Source: an uncultured Poribacteria bacterium (GTDB lineage: Bacteria; Poribacteria; WGA-4E; PCPOR2b). From it: a stretch of 64,000 nt of DNA. This document shows positions 40,346 to 49,982 of this stretch, one piece after another (within the stretch, counting starts at the first letter, position 1; the number at the start of each line of letters is the position of its first letter). A model generated the notes under the pieces. It worked only from the letters and a program-made list of their open reading frames with translations, had not been told where the DNA came from and did not search any database. The DNA lies in NCBI GenBank assembly GCA_958296125.1, contig OY282444.1, positions 4,759,266 to 4,823,265 on the forward strand, written 5' to 3'. The translations under genes and the position numbers were made by a program.

Positions 40346-42622
40346 ATGCCTAAATCATTAGTTGTCGTTGAGTCTCCCGCGAAAGCGAAGACAATCAACA
40401 AATTCCTCGGCCGAAATTATATTGTGCGTTCTTCAGTAGGGCACATTCGGGACTTACCCGCAAAAAAATTGGCTGTAGATATTCAAAACGGATTTACCCC
40501 GGAATATATCACCATCCGGGGCAAAGCGAAAGTAATCAAAGAGATTCAAGCAGCAGCAAAGAAGACCGATGCAATCTACCTCGCCGCCGACCCGGACCGA
40601 GAGGGCGAGGCAATCTGCTGGCATATTGCTGAAACGCTAAAAAGCGTGAAAAAACCAATCTACCGGGTAATCTACAACGAGATTACGGAAGGTGCAATCC
40701 GAGCAGCGATGGAGAATCCCGGTCAAATTGATCAACGGCTTGTGGACTCCCAACAGGCTCGGCGTGTTTTGGATCGGTTGGTTGGCTATCAAATCAGCCC
40801 GATTTTGTGGCGCAATGTTAAATCGGGGTTAAGTGCCGGACGGGTGCAATCCGTCGCGGTCCGACTTACCTGTGAGCGGGAAGCGGAGATTGAAGCCTTT
40901 GTCCCCCAAGAATACTGGACAATTACCGCAAACCTGAGGGGGAAAAACTCTTCACCGTTTGACGCGAAGCTGCTTCGGATTGGGTCGGAAAAGGGAAGTA
41001 TCAGTACTTACGGTTTCCCAATTGATGAAGCCCGTGCCAAAGCAATCGTCGAAGATGCAGGGACAAAGCCGTTTATCGTCAAAAACATCAAGAGACAGGA
41101 GCGTAAACAGCGGCCTGTCCCATCATTCATCACGAGCACGCTACAACAGGAGGCGGCTCGCAAACTTCGGTTCACTGCCAAACGCACGATGGCGGTTGCC
41201 CAACAACTCTATGAAGGGTTGAACGTCGGCGTGGAGGGTGCTGTCGGTTTGATTACTTACATGCGAACCGACTCAACGCGTGTTTCAGAGGAAGCCCTCA
41301 GAGAAGCGCGGGGGTACATCCAGAAGACTTACGGGCCCGATTACCTTCCGAAGAGGGCTGTCCATTACAGGAGTAAGGGGGGAGCACAGGATGCACACGA
41401 AGCGATTCGCCCAACTTCAGTGGAACGGACACCTCAATCGCTGAAAACCTATCTTTCCCCTGACCAGTATCGACTGTATGATCTGATTTGGAAACGGTTC
41501 GTCGCCAGTCAGATGAACCCTGCTATTTTGGATGTAACGACGATTGACATTTCCGCGGAAGAGTATCTATTCCGTGCAACTGGATCTATCCTCAAGTTCG
41601 ATGGGTTCATGCGGCTCTACCTGGAGGGGCGCGACGATAGTAACACAGAATCCAATAAAGATGATGGGACTGATGCGATCCTACCTATGCTAGAAATTGG
41701 CGAGCGGCTTGACCTGCGTAAACTTACACCCAAACAGCACTACACGCAGCCACCGCCTCGATATACCGAAGCGACCCTCGTCAAGGCGTTGGAGGAGAAG
41801 GGAATCGGTCGTCCGAGCACGTATGCAGCGATTATCTCGACGATTCAAGACCGGGAGTACGTAGTCAAGGCGGAGCGGCGTTTTCAGCCGACAGATATTG
41901 GCAAGCTGGTCAACCAACTGTTGATTAAGGGATTCCCCGATATCCTTGACACACAGTTTACGGCAAAGATGGAAGACCAGCTTGATGAGATTGCCGAAGG
42001 GAAATCAGACTGGGTAGGCGTTCTGAGCGCGTTTTACACACCTTTTAACCATGCCTTAGAAGCGGCACCGGATGCGATGTATGAAGCGCGTAAAGAGATG
42101 GAAGAAGAGTCTAATGAAGTGTGCGAAAAGTGCAACACCAAAATGATTATCAAGTGGGGGAAATATGGTCGTTTTCTGGGGTGCTCAAATTATCCGGAGT
42201 GTCGTAACATCAAGCGTTTAACGGAAAACGACACCCCCCTCCCTGAAACGGAACCTACCGATGAAACCTGCGATAAATGCGGCAGTCCGATGGTGATTAA
42301 AACCAGTCGTGCCGGTGGGAAATTCCTCGCGTGTACGGCGTATCCCGAGTGCAAAAACGCAAAGTCTATCAACATCGGTGTCGATTGCCCTGAAGCTGAA
42401 TGTGACGGCTATATCGGTGAGCTGCGTAGTAAACGCGGGAAAGTTTTTTATGGTTGCAGCAACTATCCAAAATGTGACTTCATCTCATGGGATAAACCGG
42501 TGAACAGGGAATGTCCAGAGTGCCAAGTCCCATTCCTCGTCGAAAAGACAACGAAAATGAAGGGGCGTTACCTTGCATGCAATGATAAAGCATGCGGCTA
42601 CACGGAGCCCTTGAAAGACTGA
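40346..42622 (+). CDS. topA: DNA topoisomerase I
   Basis: 758 residues, type IA. The TOPRIM domain opens with KSLVVVESPAKAKTINKFLG, and AADPDREGEAICWH carries the acidic metal site. The active-site Tyr is Y305 in GLITYMRTDSTR. QDAHEAIRPT follows. From about residue 590, four C-terminal four-Cys zinc ribbons occur (CEKCNTKM, CDKCGSPM, CPEAECDGY, CPECQVPF), each ending in a Cys pair such as GCSNYPEC. It relaxes negative supercoils. Intact and normal length; a useful taxonomic marker for this contig. Confidence 0.96.
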   Translation: MPKSLVVVESPAKAKTINKFLGRNYIVRSSVGHIRDLPAKKLAVDIQNGFTPEYITIRGKAKVIKEIQAAAKKTDAIYLAADPDREGEAICWHIAETLKSVKKPIYRVIYNEITEGAIRAAMENPGQIDQRLVDSQQARRVLDRLVGYQISPILWRNVKSGLSAGRVQSVAVRLTCEREAEIEAFVPQEYWTITANLRGKNSSPFDAKLLRIGSEKGSISTYGFPIDEARAKAIVEDAGTKPFIVKNIKRQERKQRPVPSFITSTLQQEAARKLRFTAKRTMAVAQQLYEGLNVGVEGAVGLITYMRTDSTRVSEEALREARGYIQKTYGPDYLPKRAVHYRSKGGAQDAHEAIRPTSVERTPQSLKTYLSPDQYRLYDLIWKRFVASQMNPAILDVTTIDISAEEYLFRATGSILKFDGFMRLYLEGRDDSNTESNKDDGTDAILPMLEIGERLDLRKLTPKQHYTQPPPRYTEATLVKALEEKGIGRPSTYAAIISTIQDREYVVKAERRFQPTDIGKLVNQLLIKGFPDILDTQFTAKMEDQLDEIAEGKSDWVGVLSAFYTPFNHALEAAPDAMYEARKEMEEESNEVCEKCNTKMIIKWGKYGRFLGCSNYPECRNIKRLTENDTPLPETEPTDETCDKCGSPMVIKTSRAGGKFLACTAYPECKNAKSINIGVDCPEAECDGYIGELRSKRGKVFYGCSNYPKCDFISWDKPVNRECPECQVPFLVEKTTKMKGRYLACNDKACGYTEPLKD

Positions 42623-42688
42623 GGTCTCGGAAATGAGATAGCTTCAAGTCAATCGCATTCAACAGCTGAGAGGGTTTTTCAGACTCAA

Positions 42689-43345
42689 ATGATCCAAGTT
42701 TACAACGTCTCAATGAGTTATAAGGAGGACATTGAAGTCCTTCACGAAATCAACTTTCACGTCAAAGAAGGGGAGTTTGCCTTCCTCGTTGGCACCAGTG
42801 GGGCAGGGAAAACAACGATTCTCCGGCTCTTGTATCGGGAGCTTGCCCCTACCTCGGGGCACATTATCCTTGCGGGGAAAAACCTTTCCCAAATTTCTCG
42901 ATCGCAAATTCCCTATCTACGCCGAAGAATGGGTGTCATTTTTCAGGACTTTAAGCTACTGCCGAATAAAACAGTTCAAGAAAATATCGCGCTCGCTATG
43001 AAAGTAACGGGAGCGAAGCGATCTCAGATTCGGCAGCAGGTTGATCAGCTGCTCCATCAGATGAGCCTAGTCCATCGAAAAGACGCACTGCCAGAGGATA
43101 TTTCGGGAGGAGAGCAGCAGCGCGTAGCTATCGCTCGGGCGATGGCAAACGATCCGGTACTCCTCCTCGCTGACGAACCGACAGGGAACTTGGACCCGAA
43201 ACTGTCGCTTGATATTATGCATCTGTTTGAAAGCTTCAACTTTCGTGGGACAACGGTAATGGTTGCAACCCATGATCTCTCACTCGTCCAGCAACTCGGG
43301 AAGCGTATGATACGGATTGAAGATGGGAGGAATGTTGAAGATTAA
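42689..43345 (+). CDS. ftsE: FtsE-like cell-division ABC ATPase
   Basis: 218 residues. Walker [11 protein letters not shown]-loop [15 protein letters not shown] (the FQDFKLL text is typical of FtsE), signature [14 protein letters not shown], Walker [13 protein letters not shown] and H-loop VATHD. FtsE works with the membrane protein FtsX to activate septal wall hydrolases. Here the next gene is not ftsX but the small partner of a GMC oxidoreductase, so FtsX must be elsewhere or this ATPase serves another permease. Upstream is topA, 66 bases away. Confidence 0.88.
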   Translation: MIQVYNVSMSYKEDIEVLHEINFHVKEGEFAFLVGTSGAGKTTILRLLYRELAPTSGHIILAGKNLSQISRSQIPYLRRRMGVIFQDFKLLPNKTVQENIALAMKVTGAKRSQIRQQVDQLLHQMSLVHRKDALPEDISGGEQQRVAIARAMANDPVLLLADEPTGNLDPKLSLDIMHLFESFNFRGTTVMVATHDLSLVQQLGKRMIRIEDGRNVED

Positions 43346-43479
43346 TGAGGCGTAAAAGGTTCAGCACTCCCAGATCTGGGAAGTTGCTCTCTTGAGTTGT
43401 AATCTAAGGTGCAGCTGCCCGCCGCTTTGACGACCGCTTGTGCTACAAGCCACGAGTATGCCCGCAGCAGCTAAATTGC

Positions 43480-43917
43480 ATGGCCTTGAAATTCTTCAGT
43501 CCTACGGAAGTCGAGATTCTGACAGCTCTGACCGAACACATGGCGGGGATAGATTTCCCCGATGTGTGGAAACGACCCTATGGGCATGAAGCTCCAATGC
43601 CAGCGCACTCTCCTACGGTGATAACTATCGATACCTTTGTTGTCGGACTACCGTTAAGTTTGCAAGTGCAACTCCGTCGGGCACTTCACCTATTTCAATG
43701 GGGTCCGATTCTCTTCATCGGAAGCCTCCGTCCTTTTACCCGGCTCTCGCCGCGTGATGCGGAAACCTATATTCGGTCGTGGGCGGAAAGTCGTTTCGGG
43801 CTACGACGACGGCTCTTTCGAGGCTTGCGGGATGTAACGTTTCTCGGCTACTACAGCCAATCGGCTACCGGCATCTACCAAACCTCAACTGACGAACCGG
43901 GGGCGGAGGGAAGATGA
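43480..43917 (+). CDS. Small partner protein of the GMC oxidoreductase
   Basis: 145 residues from the ATG at 43480; an in-frame TTG 14 codons earlier is possible. It looks like the helical N-terminal region that precedes the FAD domain in long-chain alcohol oxidases, or the small subunit of multi-subunit sugar dehydrogenases (FSPTEVEILTALTEHMAG, LRRALHLFQWGPILF, FTRLSPRDAETYIRSW, FRGLRDVTFLGYYS). No Tat signal is seen. The last four bases overlap the GMC gene start (ATGA), so the two products are made together and probably form a complex. Confidence 0.6.
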   Translation: MALKFFSPTEVEILTALTEHMAGIDFPDVWKRPYGHEAPMPAHSPTVITIDTFVVGLPLSLQVQLRRALHLFQWGPILFIGSLRPFTRLSPRDAETYIRSWAESRFGLRRRLFRGLRDVTFLGYYSQSATGIYQTSTDEPGAEGR

Positions 43918-45515
43918 CCATCCAGGGGCGTGACGTGAGGCAAGATCTCCGTGAAACGGTTGATGTCTGTGTTATCGGATCGGGAGCGGGGGGGGCTGTG
44001 GCTGCCAAGGAACTTGCTCAAGCCGGACTCTCGATGGTCGTGCTAGAGGCGGGCGAAAATCACGATCCAACGACATTCAGTCGACACATGCCGGAGATGT
44101 TGCTGCGCCTGTTTTGGGAGGGCGGCATGCGAACCACTCACGATGGATCGGTGTTAATTTCCCAAGGACGGGGCGTAGGTGGCTCTACCGTCCATAATCT
44201 GTGCTATACGGTGCGTACCCCTGACCCAATCTTGGAGAGATGGGAAACCGAGTTTGGGATTCGAGATCTGGCACCGAGCGATCTGGGCCCCTCCCTTGAC
44301 CGAGTGGAGGTGGCCTTGGGGGTGAAGCCGATTCGGGAAAAGCAGGTCAACAAGCTTAACCGAATCATTCGGCAAGGCTGTCAAGCCATGAACTGGCGTG
44401 GGGTAATACAGCGACATAATCGCGGTCCCTGCCCAGATTGTTCGGCGGGATGTCTACTTGGGTGTCGCGCTTCCCAACCGGGAATTGGGAAGCAGAGCAT
44501 GGCGGTCAGCTACATTCCTCAGGCACTAGCAGCAGGGACTCGCCTTTACACTGACTGCTTTACCGAGACTATTGACGTGGAAAATGGTCGCGTGGTTGGA
44601 GCAACCGCTCGATTTCTGTCTGGTGATATGAGGCTGCCTAGACAGGCTGATACACAAACTGACCGATCCAATGATTCAGGGGACAAGCGCAGACGCGAAG
44701 TTTGCCGACTCACAGTTCGTAGCAAAGCGGTAGTGCTAGCAGCGGGGGCAATCAACTCGCCTCAACTCTGGTTGAACAGCTGCCTTCCCGATCCAGGGAA
44801 GCAAGTAGGGCGCAATCTGCATCTCCATCCCGCTATCTTTGTAGGTGGTATCTTCGATGAGGAAGTTGATGCCTATCAGGGGATTCCCCAAAGTTTTTAC
44901 GTTGACCATTTTCTGGATCTGGCGCGTAATCCTGACAGTGGTTATCTCCTCATGCCGGCCTCCGGACCAATAGCACTGGTCGCAGCCAGCATGCCTTCCT
45001 TCGGGCGAGAGCATAGGGACCTGATGCAATCTTACCGCAGTCTCGCTGCACTACTTGTGTTGCTCCATGACCGCTCCTCAGGACGAGTGACGGTGAATCG
45101 ACGAGGGGTGCCGGTGATTCGTTACCGCCTCAGCCGCGCGGATCGAGCGTCATTAATCGAAGGGTTAATCCACGGTGCCCAACTCCTTTTCGCCGCCGGT
45201 GCAAGGGAGATTACACTTCCCTATACGCGACGAATCGTTATTAAGCGGGATAGCGACCTTGAGGTGATTCGTCAACGCGGCATTGTCGAGAACGATATTT
45301 TGATTGCCTCTAGCCATCCCCAAGGAACGCTACGGATGGGTAGCGTTCCGCGTGAATCCGTTGTGGATTCCTATGGAGAGGCACACGCTGTCAAAGGATT
45401 GTTCGTGGCTGATGCGAGTCTGTTTCCGACCTCAATTGGTATTCCGCCGATGTTGACAATTGCCGCTATGGCAGACCGCATTGCCCGACGACTGGCTGCA
45501 AATTGGCCGCCCTGA
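43914..45515 (+). CDS. GMC family FAD-dependent oxidoreductase
   Basis: 533 residues. The FAD dinucleotide-binding fold is at the N-terminus (VCVIGSGAGGAVAAKELAQ, then VVLEAGEN). GRGVGGSTVHNLCYTVR matches the GMC signature region. The C-terminal domain has SSHPQGTLRMG (active-site His region) and GLFVADASLFPTSIGIPPML. A Cys-rich insert CPDCSAGCLLGCRASQPG (about 176-193) is seen in some alcohol oxidase or dehydrogenase relatives. It oxidises an alcohol or sugar; the acceptor is unknown. Coupled to the small protein upstream by ATGA. Confidence 0.9.
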   Translation: MTIQGRDVRQDLRETVDVCVIGSGAGGAVAAKELAQAGLSMVVLEAGENHDPTTFSRHMPEMLLRLFWEGGMRTTHDGSVLISQGRGVGGSTVHNLCYTVRTPDPILERWETEFGIRDLAPSDLGPSLDRVEVALGVKPIREKQVNKLNRIIRQGCQAMNWRGVIQRHNRGPCPDCSAGCLLGCRASQPGIGKQSMAVSYIPQALAAGTRLYTDCFTETIDVENGRVVGATARFLSGDMRLPRQADTQTDRSNDSGDKRRREVCRLTVRSKAVVLAAGAINSPQLWLNSCLPDPGKQVGRNLHLHPAIFVGGIFDEEVDAYQGIPQSFYVDHFLDLARNPDSGYLLMPASGPIALVAASMPSFGREHRDLMQSYRSLAALLVLLHDRSSGRVTVNRRGVPVIRYRLSRADRASLIEGLIHGAQLLFAAGAREITLPYTRRIVIKRDSDLEVIRQRGIVENDILIASSHPQGTLRMGSVPRESVVDSYGEAHAVKGLFVADASLFPTSIGIPPMLTIAAMADRIARRLAANWPP

Positions 45516-45517
45516 TT

Positions 45518-46537
45518 ATGTTCCAATCGATCGCCCCACCAATCATATTTCAGAAATATCCATACCTCAACAAATATATCCCGTGGTCCCCGCTTGGAAA
45601 ATTCCCGACTCCCGTGCATCAACTCGCCAAACTTGAGTCTGCGCTAGGATTCGATTCGCTGTGGATTAAACGGGACGATCAGAGCGGGCATTTGGGGGGC
45701 GGCAACAAGGTCAGGAAGTTGGAATATTTGCTGGCAGATGCGAAGGCTAAAGGGTGTGAGACATTGTTCGCAGTGGGGGCCGCAGGATCAAACCATGTTC
45801 GCGCTACAGTTGTCTATGGAAAGGCGGCGGGATTTTATATCCACTGTTTGCTGTTTAATCGGTCACACACCGATTCCCTCGCGGATAACTTGCAAGTGAT
45901 ATGTGATCAGGCAGATCAGGTGCAACAGGTCAGTAATCGGACAACCTTGGTGGGTCGCTATGGGTATGAATCTCTCAAACAGTTTTTCGGGCTGCACAGG
46001 TTACGATATTTTCTTGCGCCGGGCGGATCTTCGCCCCTTGGCTGTCTTGGGTATGTCAACGCTGCATTTGAACTCAAGACACAGATTGAGGCAGGATTGC
46101 TGCCTGAACCCAAACTGATTTTCGTGGCATTGGGAAGTTGCGGAACAATGGCTGGATTGGTAGTCGGTGCGAGGTTAGCGGGTTTAGAAACCAGAATCAT
46201 CGGGGTGCGTGTTGTTGATTGGATTATGGGGAATGCCCAGGCAGTGGCACGACTTGCACGTCGCACCATGCGATTGATTGAAACGTGGACTGAATTGCAC
46301 AACGACAAACGAATTGGTGCAGGCGAGATCGAGATCTGGCATCGCGATTTGGGAGCTGGCTATGCCATTCCCACTGAGTCGAGTTTACGCGCGGTGCAGA
46401 TGATGCAGGAGCATGAAGCTATCCCGCTCGAAACCACCTACACCGGAAAGACGCTCGCCGGACTTATCCACTACGTTCAAAAGTATCGATGTGAGAAGCA
46501 ACCGATTCTGTTTTGGAATACGTATGGACGAGCGTAA
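45518..46537 (+). CDS. PLP-dependent enzyme of the ACC deaminase / D-cysteine desulfhydrase family
   Basis: 339 residues from the ATG at 45518, two bases after the GMC stop. Fold-type II PLP enzyme: the Schiff-base Lys lies in LGGGNKVRKLEYLL (about 61-74), with IKRDDQSGH before it and VGAAGSNHVRATV after. It ends with TYTGKTLAGLIHYV, typical of D-cysteine desulfhydrase/DcyD. It may deaminate D-cysteine or another D-amino or aminocyclopropane acid. Substrate not certain. Confidence 0.85.
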   Translation: MFQSIAPPIIFQKYPYLNKYIPWSPLGKFPTPVHQLAKLESALGFDSLWIKRDDQSGHLGGGNKVRKLEYLLADAKAKGCETLFAVGAAGSNHVRATVVYGKAAGFYIHCLLFNRSHTDSLADNLQVICDQADQVQQVSNRTTLVGRYGYESLKQFFGLHRLRYFLAPGGSSPLGCLGYVNAAFELKTQIEAGLLPEPKLIFVALGSCGTMAGLVVGARLAGLETRIIGVRVVDWIMGNAQAVARLARRTMRLIETWTELHNDKRIGAGEIEIWHRDLGAGYAIPTESSLRAVQMMQEHEAIPLETTYTGKTLAGLIHYVQKYRCEKQPILFWNTYGRA

Positions 46538-46565
46538 ATCTGTGTTCAATAATCGGGAGGTTATC

Positions 46566-47618
46566 ATGAAAAAGTTAAGCGTTGGAATTATCGGGTTGGG
46601 CGGAATTGCCCGCTCCCACTGTGATGCGATTGCGACACTGGACAACGTAGAGGTTGTGGCGGTTGCCGACCTCTTCGAGGAAAAACGTCGCGAATACATG
46701 GAGAAATACAATATCCCAAAGGGGTATGAGACTCACACAGAACTGTTGCAGGACGACGAAATTGACGCTGTGGCAGTTGTGCTTGGGCACCAACTCCATC
46801 ATCGTCTCACTGTGGATGCCTGTAATGCCGGTAAGCATGTCTTGGTAGAGAAGCCTATGGCGATCAGCCTGCAGCAGTGTGACGACATGATAGCGGCGGC
46901 AGCGGCTAACAATGTTAAGTTGATGGTTGGGTATAGTCAGCACTATTACGGCACAAGTGTAAAGGCGAAGGAAATCCTCGATTCGGGCGAACTAGGGCAG
47001 CTCATAACAGCAGTGTGCTACATGTCCAAGAATTGGGGCTATTCGGGACGTCGGCCTCAGTACCGCAGTCGCTACCACGGCGGTGGTATGTGGTTGACCA
47101 ATGGCGTTCATGTCGTAGACCGTCTCACATGGGTGATGGCATCACAAGCGGTGTCGGTATCGGCATCTATTGGTGCACGGGCGCATTACCAAGCGGGCGA
47201 TGATTCTGCCACTGCTTTTATTCGATACAAGAACGGCCTTGCCGGGGTTGCCGTGGCGATTGGATACGCCGACGGTGCTCCAGACTTTAGTTGTCAAGTG
47301 ATTTGCGCCAATGGCACGTTGCGGTTCAGCCAACACGGTGAAAAATATGTCAGGGTAGGAAAGGGAGACAAGTGGGAAGATGTGCCATTCGATGATCCGC
47401 CGGTTGAGATGCACAACGAGTGGAAATTTTTTGCTGAGGCGATTGAAAAGGACATCGAGCCACCGACGCACGGGGAATGGGGACGGCACATTATGGAAAT
47501 CCTATTTGCTGCCGAACAGTCTGCAATCACCGGCCGAGAGATACTACTAGACAGTGGCCACAGTTGGGCAACTCAGACATCTGGCTCCCCCATCACGATC
47601 CAACACGGTTGGGTTTGA
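46566..47618 (+). CDS. Gfo/Idh/MocA family oxidoreductase
   Basis: 350 residues from the ATG at 46566, with GGGAGG 6 bases upstream. The NAD(P) fold is VGIIGLGGIARSHCDAI; the EKP motif is VLVEKPMAI (about 94-102); the following domain has GGGMWLTNGVHVVDRLTW with the conserved His. Such enzymes oxidise or reduce sugars and inositols. It is the first of a sugar-type group running to the Fe-ADH at 54984. Confidence 0.9.
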   Translation: MKKLSVGIIGLGGIARSHCDAIATLDNVEVVAVADLFEEKRREYMEKYNIPKGYETHTELLQDDEIDAVAVVLGHQLHHRLTVDACNAGKHVLVEKPMAISLQQCDDMIAAAAANNVKLMVGYSQHYYGTSVKAKEILDSGELGQLITAVCYMSKNWGYSGRRPQYRSRYHGGGMWLTNGVHVVDRLTWVMASQAVSVSASIGARAHYQAGDDSATAFIRYKNGLAGVAVAIGYADGAPDFSCQVICANGTLRFSQHGEKYVRVGKGDKWEDVPFDDPPVEMHNEWKFFAEAIEKDIEPPTHGEWGRHIMEILFAAEQSAITGREILLDSGHSWATQTSGSPITIQHGWV

Positions 47619-47682
47619 GGGCATCGTGATAGAAATATACAAATACCCCGAATTGTGCTGGTAGAAGAGATGGAGGCGAAAA

Positions 47683-47874
47683 ATGTCCAACCCAATTTTG
47701 AAGGAAGCCTTGACACACAGCGATGCAGATAAAAATATCGTTCTGCTGTCAGAACATGGCTGTGGCCGTGCCACCGCGATACAAGCATATTTGAAATGGG
47801 GTAAAAACAATGAAAATTCGAGATGTTCAAGCCTTTCCACTCGCATACCCAGAACCTCACTACAAAGGCATTGA
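47683..47874 (+). CDS. Small ORF with strong ribosome site, overlapping the enolase-superfamily gene
   Basis: 63 codons, with GGAGGCG 5 bases before the ATG. The peptide (MSNPILKEALTHSDADKN...) has no family I know, and its last 22 codons overlap the next gene in another frame. It might be a coupled leader peptide or the remnant of a gene. Weakly supported. Confidence 0.25.
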   Translation: MSNPILKEALTHSDADKNIVLLSEHGCGRATAIQAYLKWGKNNENSRCSSLSTRIPRTSLQRH

Positions 47875-48937
47875 ACGGTATATCACCCTCGCCCGCGTGG
47901 AAACCGATGATGGTGTGGTCGGTTGGGGAGAATGTATTTCACAATTCCGGGAGGCATCGCTAGCAACCAAGATTATTATCGAACAGGGGCTTGCGCCGTT
48001 GCTTGTTGGTGAGGAGGCGATAGATGTTGATCGGCTCTGGCACAAAATGCAGTCCCGTATCTGGTGGTATGGACCTGAAGGGATTGCTGCCTTTGGTGTG
48101 AGTGCCTTGGACATGGCACTTTGGGATGTGAAAGGAAAAGCACTGGGCTTGCCCGTTTGCCGATTGCTGGGAGGACAGTTGCGCGACAAGGTCGTCGCTA
48201 TGGCATCCTTTATCTTTGACATGGAGGATTTTGACTGGACGCTCAACGAGTTTCGTTTGCTCCGCGAGGAGGGATATCAGGTTGTCAAAGCGGGTTGGGG
48301 TATGCGGCCCGAAGCACTCTTCGGTCAAAATCGGCAGCGCGATATCGAAATTATCCGGCGGGTGCGGGAGGTTATCAGCGATGACCTTGAATTGGTGGTT
48401 GACACACCCGGGCATCATGGGCTCTGGGATGTCCCAACAGCCATTCAGCGTTTTCGAGACTTGGAGCCGTATCGACTCAGATGGATCGAGCAGCCGCTCC
48501 CTCCTCACGACCTTGAAGCCCATGCCCGACTCCGATCGGCGGTCGCTACTCCCATCGGGACGGGCGAGGACGAGTGGAACGTTGAGAGTTACCGGCATCT
48601 CATCCAGTCGAGGGGTGTAGATGTGGTGCAGATAGACCCCGGTCGTTGTCACGGCATCACCGGCTCTCACCACGTCATCAAACTCATTGAAGCTGAAAAT
48701 CTGGAGTTTAGTTTTCACACATGGAGTAGTGCCCTCAACACCGCTGCCAGCGTGCACCTACTTGCCGGTTCGACACATGGCGTGGCAATGGATTTCAAAC
48801 CGCATGAGTCGCCGATGCAACACGAATTGGTCAGCGACCCTTGGGTGCAAAAGGATGGTTATCTCGCCGTGCGCGAAACCCCCGGGTTAGGGGTTCAGGT
48901 GCGGGAAGATATTGTAAAGAAGTACTTATTTGACTGA
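47810..48937 (+). CDS. Mandelate racemase/muconate lactonizing enzyme family (enolase superfamily), copy 1
   Basis: 375 residues. The N-terminal capping domain has the usual VVGWGECIS. The barrel carries VVKAGWGMRP (the catalytic Lys strand, with Ala-Gly instead of the KxK pair), LVVDTPGHHGLWD (metal-ligand Asp), RWIEQPLPPHD (Glu) and IGTGEDEWN (Glu). FSFHTWSSALNTAAS holds the His of the seventh strand. These enzymes abstract an alpha-proton from acid sugars, for dehydration or racemisation. GGGGT precedes the ATG. Neighbours suggest sugar-acid breakdown. Confidence 0.88.
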   Translation: MKIRDVQAFPLAYPEPHYKGIERYITLARVETDDGVVGWGECISQFREASLATKIIIEQGLAPLLVGEEAIDVDRLWHKMQSRIWWYGPEGIAAFGVSALDMALWDVKGKALGLPVCRLLGGQLRDKVVAMASFIFDMEDFDWTLNEFRLLREEGYQVVKAGWGMRPEALFGQNRQRDIEIIRRVREVISDDLELVVDTPGHHGLWDVPTAIQRFRDLEPYRLRWIEQPLPPHDLEAHARLRSAVATPIGTGEDEWNVESYRHLIQSRGVDVVQIDPGRCHGITGSHHVIKLIEAENLEFSFHTWSSALNTAASVHLLAGSTHGVAMDFKPHESPMQHELVSDPWVQKDGYLAVRETPGLGVQVREDIVKKYLFD

Positions 48938-48985
48938 CACCCTCCGAAGATTTTAACTGATGACCCTTTTACGGAGCATATCGAG

Positions 48986-49972
48986 ATGAATTCACACGTC
49001 GTCGGTATCGACATCGGCGGGACAAAAATTGCTACTGTTGTCGCCGATAGGGACGGAAACATTCTTCAGAACGTCCGGAAGCCAACCGAGTCAGAGAAAG
49101 GACCTCGCCATGCCGTGCAACTCCTTTTAGAGATGGTTGATGAGGTGCTTCATTTGGCAGGTTTGAGGCGCGAAGACATCTCAGGGATTGGTGTGAGCTG
49201 TGGCGGGCCTCTCGACACACAAACCGGCATTATCTATTCTCCACCAAATCTGCCGGGGTGGGATGCGCTGCCATTAAAGGATATGATAGAATCGGAGTTT
49301 CATATTCCAACGGTCATTGAGAATGATGCGAATGCCGGCGCACTCGCAGAAGCGAGATTTGGGGGCGGACGTGGCTACGATTATGTCCTCTACATGACGA
49401 TGAGCACAGGCATCGGCGGCGGCATCGTTACCAATGGGAAGATTTATCACGGCGCAAACGATAGTGCTGGAGAGGTTGGACACCAGATCCTGCTCCCCGA
49501 TGGCCCCCTCTGTGGATGTGGTCAATATGGGTGTCTGGAAGCGTTATGCTCAGGACCTGCGATTGCACGCCGCGCGCAGGAGACGATTACAAATCAACCA
49601 CACACGAGGATTTTGGTGCTCGCGGACGGACAGATTGATCGCGTCAGATCGGAGCATGTACTCCAAGCTGCGCGGGAGGGTGATGCCTTGGCACTTGCTT
49701 TAGTGGAGGAAACCGCTTACTACATGGGTTGGGGTATTGCAAATCTCGTCAATATCTTGAACCCCCAAATCGTTCTGCTTGGAACAATCGCGGTCGCTGC
49801 CGGCGATTTGCTACTGGACCCAATCCGACGCACCGTAACGGAAATGGCGATGCAGCGTCCCTTAGAATCTGTTAAAATTATGCCTGCGGAGTTGGGAGAT
49901 TCCATCGGTAACCTTGCTGCAATTTCGTTGGTGATTGAAAATCAGGACCGTAAAAACGAATTCAGTACGTAG
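48986..49972 (+). CDS. ROK family sugar kinase
   Basis: 328 residues. Phosphate loop GIDIGGTKIATVV; GVSCGGPLD; catalytic Asp in VIENDANAGALAE; second phosphate motif MSTGIGGGIV; zinc site GHQILL plus CGCGQYGCLE. These are the ROK signatures, with the ExGH-type motif AGEVGHQ present. It likely phosphorylates glucose, mannose or an N-acyl or amino sugar. The SIS isomerase gene follows after 10 bases, so the two probably act in series. Confidence 0.92.
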   Translation: MNSHVVGIDIGGTKIATVVADRDGNILQNVRKPTESEKGPRHAVQLLLEMVDEVLHLAGLRREDISGIGVSCGGPLDTQTGIIYSPPNLPGWDALPLKDMIESEFHIPTVIENDANAGALAEARFGGGRGYDYVLYMTMSTGIGGGIVTNGKIYHGANDSAGEVGHQILLPDGPLCGCGQYGCLEALCSGPAIARRAQETITNQPHTRILVLADGQIDRVRSEHVLQAAREGDALALALVEETAYYMGWGIANLVNILNPQIVLLGTIAVAAGDLLLDPIRRTVTEMAMQRPLESVKIMPAELGDSIGNLAAISLVIENQDRKNEFST

Positions 49973-49982
49973 GAGATAATTC

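Noticed and set aside
47960-48757. 265-codon minus-strand ORF opposite the first enolase-superfamily gene
   Set aside because: A shadow frame; the plus strand carries all family motifs and operon spacing.
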